Shown: in pieces, positions 53,054 through 63,655 of the stretch
Numbering within the stretch: position 1 is the first letter of the stretch
Layout: every line of letters begins with the position of its first letter
Source: Lingula anatina
Taxonomy: Eukaryota; Brachiopoda; Lingulata; Lingulida; Lingulidae
NCBI RefSeq assembly: GCF_001039355.2
Contig: NW_019774036.1
Span: 11,311 to 75,310 of the forward strand
Length of the DNA stretch: 64,000 bases
Direction: 5' to 3'
The notes under the pieces: generated by a model
Told to the model about the DNA's origin: nothing
Seen by the model: only the letters and a program-made list of their open reading frames with translations
Database searches by the model: none
Translations under genes and position numbers: made by a program

Positions 53054-53550
53054 TTTATGATAAGGAATGAATCAGGAGAGGAGAGGAAAGTTCCACATTG
53101 TCAACTTATAAGACAAGATACACAGTTTATTCTAACTTGTCACAAAATAGCAGAGCCGTAGAATCGATCTAGACGTGAATTTGAACTATGTTTGCGTAAT
53201 CCTTCTGTTCATCTCCTTGCGCTACCCTACCCGCATGATATATATATAAGGCCGTCGTTTCATTAGCACTTTGATGTAGCTCTCTTTGACATTTATCATT
53301 TTGCACCGGCACAACATTATTCCAGGAAAACGAGTTGCCAGGCACGTATGCATGACTTGTTTTTCTTACTACCTGTATAAGCTTGGAGATTGGCTGGTCT
53401 ATACGCAGCCATATTAAGGCAGTGATGTGGACTCCTCTGTGTAAGGAATACGATTCCTCCAGCTGATATTCAATGCTCTTCCTTATAGTAGTATGAAACT
53501 GCTTTCCGTGAGGATTCTTTTGTCTATAGCTACTTATATTTGTCTGATCT

Positions 53551-53613
53551 TAGCTTTTCATTAACCCCTTTCATGCGGTACTACCTTACTTGAAAGGGGT
53601 TAGTGAAAAGCTA
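53551..53613. repeat. Inverted repeat (23-bp arms, 17-base loop)
   Basis: TAGCTTTTCATTAACCCCTT plus TCA (53551-53573) pairs with 53591-53613 with one mismatch. The right arm is the first visible coding sequence of the Penelope-like fragment (reading ...VSEKLKRAF), so the left arm is an inverted scrap of the same element: a fold-back at its 5' truncation point. Confidence 0.75.
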
Positions 53614-53861
53614 AAAAGAGCATTCAGAAAAAGGAATGTAGTTTTACACCATAAGGCAGGACAGACATTAAGAGGCATCCTAGTATCCCCAAAGGACAAA
53701 TTAGACCCAGGAGAACAGTGTGGAGTTGTATACCAGTGTGAATGTCAGGTGTGTGGATAAAAATACATAGGAGAGACAGGACGTTCCTTAACAGAAAGAA
53801 TCACTGAAAATCAAAAGTCCATCAAAAAACGTGATAAAAAATCTGCCTTCAGCCAACACCA
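53602..53861 (+). pseudogene. Penelope-like retroelement fragment, GIY-YIG endonuclease part
   Basis: One frame reads SEKLKRAFRKRNVVL..., then TLRGILVSPKDKL..., GVVYQCECQVCG, stop, KYIGETGRSLTERITENQKS. This is the usual C-terminal wording of Penelope-like elements: the end of the reverse transcriptase region followed by GIY-YIG, with Cys residues before the YIGETGRSL core. It is dead: 5'-truncated, with a stop codon (TAA) between the Cys motif and KYIG, and cut off on the right by the N at 53862. Confidence 0.75.
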
Positions 53862-53862
53862 N
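53862..53862. other. Single N at the left edge of the second IQUB copy
   Basis: It separates the Penelope-like fragment from IQUB intron 4 sequence. Both are cut abruptly here. Confidence 0.9.
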
Positions 53863-56800
53863 TTATTATTTTTACTTTATTTATTGTTTTCTTTTAAATG
53901 TTTTCACAGTTGATTTCAGTAGGTGTGAGAAATGAAGACAAACATATGGATTCATCTCTCATGCAATGAACTCTTTTGTACTTTTATAGAAATAATTTTT
54001 TTATGATTTGAAAAAAAAAACTTGTGTATATTTTTATGAGAAATATTAGAATACCTTCATTATTTATTCATGCTGTTGAAAAAATGTTTTCTTGGCATAT
54101 ATATTGAGCATGTTTACAAATTCATGAAAGATAATGTAAGAAATTGTGACTTCAGAGGATGGCAAGGACTACAGAGATGTAGTGGTGGAAATTGAGAGGA
54201 CCACTTCCAAGAAGCCATTCCTGGGCGGTTACAAACACAAGAAGACCATGGTGGAGTACCATCACGCCTCCGCTCAGACCATGCAGAAGAGACCACCCGA
54301 GTCTGGCGTGCAGAAGTTCTGCCGCGATACACAGACAGTACAGCAGCAAAACATGCGCATGCAGACCACAGAAGACACGTCAACACAGATGACCAAGATT
54401 GGGGTTTTTGTGTCCAATATGACAGACAAGCTGTTGGTGCCAGGGAAATACACCACTGCAGATCAGCACCATGCTATGATCCTACAGAAGGTATGGTACT
54501 GGTATCTTTAAGAGATAAGATTTTTTCCATTATTGTTATTTATTTATTTTATTTTTTATTTTGGATAGATTGGGGGGGGGGGGTAGTACAAAATGTGGTC
54601 ATAATGAGAAGTACACTTAAAAAATTAACAACAGGGAAAATTTGAGAAGTTTTTGCTCTTGTTTGCATATGTATTAGAATAATCATTGGCTCTTATTATG
54701 AACTGAGGTATTTTATAAGCTGTAGAATGTGATTGTGGTGAGGAAAAAAAATTACATTTTCATGAGTCTATTGGATTCTGTTTTCAGGTGATTATAATCC
54801 AGAAGTACTACAGGCGGTGGCTGGCCAAGCGTTATGTCCAGAGTGTGCGCGAGGACAGGAGGATGAGGTTGGAGTGGGAAAGGAAGGAAGAAATAAGGAA
54901 GAAAAAGGAAAAAGAGGATAGAATTAAGAGAGAATTTGAAAGGAGGATGAATCCCAAATCAAAGGAAGATTTTGATTTATTATATCATGCTTTGGAACGT
55001 GAGTGTACACTACTTATTGCTAGATTGTGTTGAGATGGGTCATAGAATTAATGGCTGCAATCATTATCAAGAAAAATTGTGATGTTGTTTTAACTTGGAA
55101 GCTCTTATGATTCATTTTATTTTTTATTTCTGTGTTATGGTTTTCATTTATGCAGTTATAGACAGCATAATATTTTTAAAGTATTTTTTTATTTGTTTTT
55201 GAAGTGAATATAGAAAAATAAGAGATTGGATCTAAAAAAAAGGAAAATTTTGGCTACATTTATGAAAATATATTTGCTTATATAATAGAAAAACAGAAAC
55301 ACAAAGAGTTGAAAAGTTAAAACTCCAGTTTCACACAAGCAGCAGTTTTTTTCTTTTTGACATAATAATTATGATTAAAATTTTCAAATTTGATCCAATG
55401 TTAACTTTTAGAATGGCGGCAAGAGGAACTGGACAGAATCAACTCCAGTTTGTCAGGAGCAGAGAGGAAAGCTGCCCTCTGTCAACTCTTGGAGCAGGAG
55501 ACACAACTCATAGCTTCTATAGGAAGACACAAACTGGAGGCCGACTCCGATAACAAGTCCAAAAATATTGAGAAATTCTTAGAAAAGGTGAGCTCTCTTT
55601 TATTTTCCACTGCTTAATGGATAATTGATAACATTTTTCTGATTGAGTGTGTTTAAAATAAACAAGCCCATTCATTTGTCTTTATGAGACCAGTTTTAAG
55701 ACTGATTACATTATCCCACGCATCTATTTAGATGATAAATACCAATTTTTGTAAATGTTAAACAAATCAACAAATAAAGTTCCAAGCTTTGAACATAAAA
55801 ATGTTTTCAAACAAATACATGGTCAAGAATAGAAATTTTCTTTGTATTAATTATTTATGATTTTTAAAGTGAAGGTTAAGAACAAAATTTTCTTTGAGAT
55901 ATGTGATATTTTTTCAATAATTAATGCCAATGACAATAATTTCAGGCTGCAGCTCCCAAGAGATGGAAGAGCGGTGATGGAAAGTACACGGAAATGGACA
56001 CCCCATTCACCATTAGAGCACAGGAGCTGAAGGATATCTATAACAGTATCAATATGAAGTATTTAACACAAGACGAGAGACTGGACGTGTTACTTACTCT
56101 GAAACATACAGTAAAGGTGAGAGCAGCAGGATTGAGGTTTTATAGAATGTATCATAAAAAGAAATAATAATAATAATAATTATAATAATAATTATTATTA
56201 TTTTATGGCATCATACCTATATAGCGTACCCATTAGCTGTTTTCAGTAATATCTTAAAGGAATACTACTGTAGCTGTTTTTTGGGCAAAAAATGGATTTT
56301 CCTGAGGTAAACGGTACAATTTTCCCATAATTATTTGCCAATGAATCCATTCCGACATTCATGGTTAGTCCCCTTTTTTCTCTAAAAATTTTTATTTTAA
56401 TTTTTCAAAATATTTATTTATTTATTTATTGTTCTAGGAACACGACTGTAAGCTCACCCAGGAGATCATAGAGCTCATAGACAGAGAGGCAGATCTTTTG
56501 ATGAGAGGAGTGAAGGAAAACAACCTGGAGGGACTTAGGAAAAGAATCTCTACCTTATTCCTACAGTACATCAAGACACCGACATTTAACCCAGAGGCCG
56601 CCAGGTTACTCAAGGTACGGGGTCTTTAGATTATTTTGTTAACTTTGTGAAAATGTACAACATCACATCCAGACTCCTGTATACCTTATCTACCGTCAGA
56701 TAATCATGATTTTTAAGCTTGCATTTTTTTTGCATTTGATTTGGTCGTGTCTGTGTCTTTAGTCTGTTTGGAGACAAAAGGTTTACTGTAAGTGCAGATA

Positions 56801-59800
56801 TATTTTCAATTTTTAAACTTATTAAAGGCTTACTTTTGTGTAAGAAAAAGATGTTTATTTCACCTTCAGAGTGGTTGAAAAAAGAAGTCTTAAGTGATGC
56901 GGATTTAGCTAATATATATAATCAATAGTTTATTTAATTGAAAATTTATTCATTTTGTCATTTCCTTATAACAATATTCATTTTATTTTACCTATCTTTA
57001 AATTTTTTATCAATATATTTATTTGCAGGTCCCACAGGATCCGTCCACACTTCGCAAGAACATCTACTACTGCCGAAGCTGCAACAGCTATCTTCCGTCC
57101 ACAGAATTCCAGCTTTCGTCCAACTCTCGGACCGTTGGCAAGTGTCGCAACTGCATGAAGATCGACAACGACGCCCGCGTCCGGCAAGACCTTAGCCATT
57201 ACCGCTTCATGCTCAAGACGCTGCGTCGCTCGGAAGAACAGTTCCAAGATGGCGCCAAGATTGCGTTCTTGTTACAAGTAAGTGAAATGTTAACGTTGCA
57301 GCTAAAAGGTATATCCATGGATTTCTACTCTCTACATTTTGTATACCCTTTACATATTCCATAGGCACTTCTTTAGGCAATTTTATGATATGTTGCTGTC
57401 AGCGTTGTTAATCTGGACCTTGCACAAAATCTGGATTCTTTCTTTAAACGAAAAGTGTACGTGTTCATGTAGCACTTTACTTTGTATGGCTTAGTCTTCA
57501 TTTGATTTAAAATTGGGGTTCATATTACTAAGTATCCATGATTCTTTGTTTAGGAATCTTGAACGCAAAATAACGACTGCGTACGAGCACTGCGTAGGAG
57601 AACAGCGTTTGCCATGAATTCTATATTCCCGTCTTATCTTTCTAGGAGAGTGACTTGCGTTACTTGATCGAGAACGTCTGGAACAGCCAGAGCGTCCTTA
57701 GTGCCTGGGAGGACCTCTACGACCTGGTGCTGTGCCGCTGGGACAAGTTTGAAGAGTGGGCCCCCTGGAACTGCGTCCTCCTGACCAAGGACGAGGCGTC
57801 CGCTCATATGAAACTGGAAAACCTGGAGGAGGTGGGTGGTTAGAACTTTGACTTCAGATTTTTTTAAGATAAAGAATTATTTCTATGGCCAGTACATTGA
57901 AATACACGATGTCTGAGGATAATATTATGTATTTTGTTTGAGTTAAGGCAGAAATTAGAGATCGCTTACAATTAAGTGTTACATGAAAAAACTAAATACT
58001 GTGGTTCTGTAAGTGACTGATTGTATTTACGATTTTTAAGTGGAGTTACAAGAACTGGAATGTGCTTCATTAATAGATTTATTTGCGTTTTTATAGAATA
58101 AGTCGATTGGTTCAAATATTTATTATTCTTTGACGAAAAAAAAAAAAACATAACATTTTTCTTTTCATCAGGGTTACGGTCAAGTCTTAATCCACAAGGT
58201 TAAGCACAAGCACACTTTGGCTCGGAACTACTTCTCTCGTCTGCCAGGAATGGCGGAGTACATGCACCAGAAATCTAAAACAACTCTAGCCAACCAAGAC
58301 CAGTCTTCTCCGTCCATAGCGGGAAAAGCAGTGCCAAAACAGATGATAAAAGCTTGAACTACCAGTCATTTATTATTTCATTAGAGGGAATGTGATGCTG
58401 GTTTGGGCTTGTGGATAGAGAATGTTTTCATGGAACACGTTGTGGTGATATGATAAATTATTACGCACCAATCGGACAAATTATACTACGTCAGAGCCGA
58501 AGGAATTTCTTTTAATCAGAACATGTGCTTAGGCCATTAAAATGTGTTGCAAAAACATTACCGGCATATTTTTATAAAACAAGCAAAAACACGTGGATTG
58601 ATATGGCAAGTTCAACGATGCCGATGTGATATTGTCTAGTTCCGTTGGGATCGGGGTATATAATTATATATTTATGAGAATATTTTGAATACGGTTATTC
58701 CAAACTATTTTAAAAATAAGTTGTGCGATTTGTATATAAATGCTTGTAAATAAATTATATTGTATCTGATCTGTGAGTTATGGTTTTATATATTTTGATT
58801 TGATACGCGAGTATAAAAGTAACAGAAACCGCGACGCCAAAAAAGATTGGGACAATTGCAATACTTAGAATTAAAAATCGAATCAATTATTAAAAGCGCA
58901 TACCACGTGCCCCCCCCCCCCCACACACAAAATAATAATAATAAAATAAATAAATAAATAAATAATAATAACAATAATAAATAAATAAATAAATAAATAA
59001 GAGAGACTCGAGCTTACGTGACAGTATCATACGCGCACGTGTCTACTGGGATGACGTTACCAGCTCCTTAACAATCTACAGTGGATTTTGGCAGATGTCA
59101 TTTTAACGGGGCATATAATTACTATCATTGCAATACATGTTGCCAAGCAATATAAAAAGGCAATATTGAAATACTAAAAATCGTTTGGGAGTAGTTGGCA
59201 TTCAATTTGCTTTATGGCATTCTTTGAAGTGAAAATACCACAATAGTATCACACAAAATTTTAAAATCACCAAAATGAAATGTCTTTCACGTGTCTCATC
59301 CAACCGCAACTGAAACAGAAAAAAGTAAACGAAATCAAAATGTCTATAGTTTATATTTTCCGACCGACGATCCCAATACTACCGCAGTTTTTTCTCTCTC
59401 AAAAGGTTAATATTCAATAATCTTATAAAACATTGCTAAGCATAACTTTAAAGGGATAATAACTCTTCGTATGAGATCTATATTTCACAATAAAAACATT
59501 GTGAATAACTCATAGAAATATAATATGTTCCGTTTTACCATAAAAACGGCAGTTATAGCTATTATTCTGATATCTGAGCTTGTCTTTAGATTACGTGGCC
59601 TCCACTGATGGCTATACTCTGTTATAATCTCTTAAGAGATGATAACAAAAAACAAACTTTTTAGAAAAAAAACAGGGACTAACTTTGAATGTAAAAATGG
59701 ATTCATTAACCATTGGTAAGTATGGGATTGTTGTTTACTCCAGGAAAATGTATTTTTTGGCCAAAACGAGGAGTTATTATCCCTTTAATATCGGTAGCTT

Positions 59801-60330
59801 GCGCTATTTCTCTTATTGGATTTTTAACATCGGGTCACCTAGCTGAAACACGATTTTACCTGACATACCGTATGAGTAATTATTCTAATACATATGTAAG
59901 CATATATTGCAGGCCTGCCTATATAGCATTTAATGTATGGTAAAACTTGCCATTCATGATAAAGATTGGGGGTAGCTATTTACTCCAGCTGAGGGTCAGC
60001 CTTTTTCAGTATCTGCAATTGATTGCATATTGAACGAATATAAATAGAATTGCCTGGAATACCCTTCACTACAAATGATTATACCCATTTAATTTCGAGT
60101 TATTCAACATCGAAGGCTTTCAGTTTCCTAGTATTCAGATGACAATTCAGCTGGCAAGAAATGACTGATGATTATGATGAGAAAAAATTATCTGAAAAGT
60201 CTTTGCATTGAGATTATTTCTTTAAGTGAGGTACCTTATATCTTAATTCTACTGCAGATGCTTTAAAGAACCGATAAACCTAAACACGTTTTACTAGTCA
60301 CAATATAATTTAACTCAAACAAAACTGTTA
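53863..60330. repeat. Segment present twice: copy 2, bounded by N at 53862 and 60411
   Basis: The match to copy 1 begins at the base after the N at 53862 and dies out at about 60330, shortly before the N at 60411. Copy 2 has about 100 extra bases near 60070-60170. The position of both Ns suggests a separate contig, very possibly the alternate haplotype, inserted by scaffolding. Confidence 0.88.
54156..58357 (+). CDS. IQUB: IQUB second copy, 5'-truncated (exons 5-12)
   Basis: Exons 54156-54490, 54788-54998, 55412-55587, 55946-56116, 56438-56614, 57029-57277, 57646-57831 and 58172-58357 correspond one to one in length and phase with exons 5-12 of the complete gene. All are open. The amino-acid changes I noticed are few (for example TTTKK to TTSKK, KFAEW to KFEEW, TLTN to TLAN) against many silent changes. 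The promoter, start codon, acidic tail and most of the ubiquitin-like domain are missing because the copy begins in intron 4 right after an N. As drawn it is not a working gene. It is either the other allele or a recent tandem paralogue cut by the assembly gap. Confidence 0.85.
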
Positions 60331-60410
60331 AACATTATGTAATATTGCATCAAAATTTGAAAAAAAAAACTATTTTGGGCACTGCTCCCATGATGACCAT
60401 TTAAGAAAAA

Positions 60411-60411
60411 N
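60411..60411. other. Single N near the right edge of the second IQUB copy
   Basis: It lies about 80 bases after the last sequence I can align with copy 1. The 60412-63234 DNA need not be truly adjacent to copy 2. Confidence 0.9.
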
Positions 60412-60963
60412 GAAATAGAAAATACAGGTAAAACTTCGAATAAGTGTCTGTTGCCATGGCAACAGGCATTTTCAGGGCCATTTTTTTACATAGAGCTTTA
60501 AATGGACTTATCGACTATATAATACTAAAATGGAAAAGGGGGAATACCTATAAATAAAATTTATAATTGTAATATAAGGAATGAAATAGATTGCCATTAG
60601 AATATTTTTTTTCTTAAATATTTACCTGCAAATTGATGTATTTTTATAAGTCAAAACATGCACATTTTAAACAACCTTATTTCAAAATCGCAGATTTATC
60701 CATAAAAACCACTAATATCCTCAGGTAGTGCACATTTAGTTATAACATAAACTCAAATAAAAACGCGTAGCAATTGAAGAACCAAAAAGTTACACCAGTT
60801 CATATCTATGCAATGTTGGCATTTTTGCCCATGTGGAGTTGCTCTCCTGCACATGGAGACCGGAAAGCGTTACATTTCTTATGAGAAAGGAGGACTGAAG
60901 TGAAACAGGAAGTGATAGAATGTAAACAAAACAGATCGTCTGCATACAATTACTTCAAAGAAA

Positions 60964-61602
60964 ATGGAAAACAAAACAGGTAAATGATTAAATAAATGTG
61001 TTTACATAAATATAAACTTGAAATTGATATTTTCTTTGTTTGGGAATATGAATTATCTTCCTAATATGCTGTAATATTCTCTTTTGCAACTTACAAATGT
61101 CATATTCATAATCTACATGTTTGTCATACTCAAAGAATATATTTATTAAAAAACCAATGACTATATGTCATTATCAACCAAGTTATTATTCTTATTTTTA
61201 ATATAGATGATAATAACTGGTGCTGCTCTATTGGACTCCAAGGTCAAATGCAACTGCATCAGTGTGGACCAAATTCAAAGGCTGATCCAAATTATATTTT
61301 GCCGCTTAATGTCTGTTGTAAACCAATTGTATCTCATTGCCGGAGGCATCATATCCGTGACATTTCAAGTGAAGCTGACTTAATTAAAGCCAGAGCTGGT
61401 TTATTTAATGTGCCAGTCGAATATTTCACTGTATGTCCAAACCACAGAATTAATTTGGGGCTGTGGTGGAGAGCGTCAGCGAATTGCCAGCTCTGTTTGC
61501 AGAAAGGCAGAAAGAATAAGCCATTAGCTGAGAGGACAGTCACCCTCTGCCAATCTTCATTCCTCTTAAATTCAGAGAATTTGTTGGTTCCTGTTGGCTC
61601 AG
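60964..61602 (+). CDS. Uncharacterised Cys/His-rich protein, 5' part
   Basis: A small first exon (60964-60979, MENKT) ends in a GTAAAT donor. The second exon starts after TTTTTAATATAG at 61207 and joins in frame (DDNNWCCSIGLQGQ...). It runs about 130 residues to a likely donor at 61603 (TCAG then GTATAT), breaking off at VPVGS. If that donor is not used, the frame stops at 61622. Cys and His are spaced CC...HQC...CC...HCRRHH...C.NH...C.LC...C, which looks like zinc binding. The tail VCPNHRINLGLWWR ... LVPVGSG resembles an expanded, uncharacterised invertebrate family as I remember it. No function can be given. A third exon with the rest was not found. Confidence 0.5.
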
Positions 61603-61885
61603 GTATATATACCTTCTTGTAAAAATGATTTTCATTTTTCAAATTGATTTGCCACATATGGACAAAATAGTGATAGCATTGGTTTTAATACACCGTAGAT
61701 GAGAAATGTTTGACAGTTGAATTGACGAAAGTAGATGTTGAATTTATGACAGGATCGTTTAAACTTGAAACTGAATCGATGGGAAGGCAGTGAATCGACG
61801 AAACATAACTGAATCGACGACATGATTTTTTTTCTATAAGAAATGGGTATATATTCATGATTTTTTGCCCTTTTGGCCGCCCATA

Positions 61886-62181
61886 CCCTGCGGGGTACAG
61901 TAATTAAATCTCGGCTCCGAACATTAATATTTCCGTGAATATCTCTGGTGATATTATCTCCGTAGATAGTCGATTCATTGCTGCTCTACGGGCCAAATTA
62001 TACCTTTTTCGTCTCTGCTTTCAAAGATAATAGAACAGAAGAGCTTTTTTCCTTCGATCGCCTTTCAGCCGCCATGCTTTCTTCACCACGAGTTTAACTG
62101 ATGAGCATGCGCACTTAATATTTCTCAGGTAGCTTCCGCATGGCGAACGGAGCCGAGATTTAATTACTGTACCCCGCAGGG
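61886..62181. mobile_element. Terminal-inverted-repeat element, 34-bp perfect arms
   Basis: The 34-bp arm 61886-61919 (starting CCCTGCGGGGTACAGTAATT) is repeated exactly inverted at 62148-62181. The 296-bp unit has no coding capacity. I see no clear target-site duplication (CATA on the left, ACGA on the right). It could be a MITE or a fold-back element. Perfect arms imply recent activity or gene conversion. Confidence 0.75.
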
Positions 62182-62635
62182 ACGACGTGTGGGGAGGCGT
62201 GTGAGACTATTAAAAGATTAGGCGGTTTTTCTTTCATGTACGTCCGCCATTTTTAGGTCACCGGCTTTGTAAAGCCTGGCTTAATTCGTTGAGAATGCGC
62301 TCTTATATACCTATTTTTTCACCTTTATAATTTATACAGAAAACTTATAAATACACACTTGATAGTATAAACACTTACATTATGATTTCTCCCTTTGAAC
62401 TGTTACAATACACTATACTACGTTGGGAAATACGGTTAGCTGCAGGAGAGACCCTTCTTGTACGGATTCTTGTAGCGTTATGACCCAGTAGCATTCAAAT
62501 AAGCGCGCTACTCACACAAGTAATGAAAAACTACTCATAACTGTTATAGCTAAAACAAGGAATCTGTACTTACACCTTGTTTATATAAAACAGGGAATCT
62601 GGCACTTACAAGCAGCGATTGTCTCTGATAGGAAG

Positions 62636-62980
62636 GTAGGTGTCTCACCTACATAGTATGAGATTTATAGCCTCTGATATATATAGGGTGCCCTGAAAAG
62701 GGCATTTCGTGATTGGCACGATAGAGGCGTCTCGCCTGTCGAGGGAAGGGGGAGGGTGGACTGGTTGCAAAAAGCGCTTTTCGGTCAACAAGTGACCTTC
62801 ATCAGCTGCAGAGTCCGAGATGAAAAAAAAAAAGAAAAATTCAGGGACGTAGGGGGTTGGTAAGCAAAGGTGTCTCGCCTTTGTTTAGTGAGTTTTCATC
62901 AATGGTGTCTCGCCATTGTGAATGATACGAGCCATCTCGGCTTTATAGTATCATGCTTGATCACATGTGTCTCGCTTGTG
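62636..62980. repeat. Array of hairpins sharing a GTCTC (GAGAC) loop
   Basis: Hairpins at 62636-62652 (GTAGGT/ACCTAC), 62725-62737 (AGGC/GCCT), 62865-62883 (CAAAGG/CCTTTG), 62900-62918 (CAATGG/CCATTG), 62922-62954 (AGCC/GGCT inside ATGATAC/GTATCAT) and 62962-62980 (CACATG/CTTGTG, one mismatch). The loop is GTCTC in five and ATCTC in one, while the stems differ but still pair. Two further hairpins, GCCCT-GAAA-AGGGC (62690-62703) and TCGTG-ATTGG-CACGA (62707-62721), sit between them. I do not recognise the element. Confidence 0.7.
62770..62805 (-). ncRNA. Hammerhead-ribozyme-like core motif (imperfect)
   Basis: The minus strand reads CTGATGA, A, GGTC, ACTTGTT, GACC, GAAA, then AGCGCTTTT. The CUGAUGA box, a 4-bp stem II and the GAAA box are in the hammerhead order. 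One extra A after CUGAUGA breaks the ideal core, stem III would rest on a palindrome (AAAAGCGCTTTT), and no stem I with a cleavage site is clear. Penelope-like elements often carry hammerheads, and such debris lies 9 kb away. Activity is doubtful. Confidence 0.35.
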
Positions 62981-63234
62981 TAAAGTAGGGTGGGTATCTA
63001 GAATCACCGTTCAGTCTAAGATGCTGTATCTTGTTAAGGAGTTCTCCTCCACAACAAAAAGGATACGGGCTGCACGGCATGCGTGTGAATGGCTCAAGAG
63101 TCGGAGGTCGACTGCTGAGGATTTGTCGAAACTGTGTCATATGCGAGAACGAGGCCGGGATATGATTGGTAGTTTTAGTTATGCGTTTTGATTGGCTGTT
63201 CTCGTGGTGCATCTTGATCCTATCTCCGCTTCAG

Positions 63235-63655
63235 GTAGGTTAATTGCGACAGACACGTCATCAGCAGACATACGGGTACTTTCGAAGATTTCAGTGACCG
63301 GTGAAATTAAATCAGAACCCATTCTACAGCTCTCCTTTGCAAAATTTGTCAGGCAGACAAGAGTGTCCGATTTGACAGAGGTAGGTCAGTTCAGATTAAA
63401 AGCGAATTTCTTATATCCATAGAAAACTGCCCTGTTTTTAAATCATACAAAAATGGGATCAAAATATATAAGAAATTTTGAAAACCATCGGTAGAGTTTC
63501 GTCAGGAGGTTAATTATTAATGTCTGTCCCGACAGCAGCTGCCGGCATCACTTTTACATGCTTAGAAATACCATGAAGATAAAGGAACGTAATTAAAGGA
63601 CAAATCAGAAACAATCAATAATGCAGTAGTTACACATACCAGTATTATAAGCTTT
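63235..63655. repeat. Block upstream of the EF-hand gene, copy 2
   Basis: Counterpart of 52262-52670 with scattered substitutions and small indels (for example an extra TGTCCGATTTGAC). No EF-hand exon lies to its left. Instead about 2.8 kb of unrelated DNA separates it from the end of the second IQUB copy. From 63656 to 64000 I see nothing I can name. Confidence 0.8.

Noticed and set aside
62967-63212. Overlapping 74- and 83-codon frames after the hairpin array
   Set aside because: No motif, no splice support, and frames on both strands at once. Probably chance in slightly GC-richer DNA.
63192-63422. 76-codon reading frame on the plus strand
   Set aside because: It overlaps the non-coding block that also occurs at 52262-52670, where the frame is broken. 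Coding is not supported.
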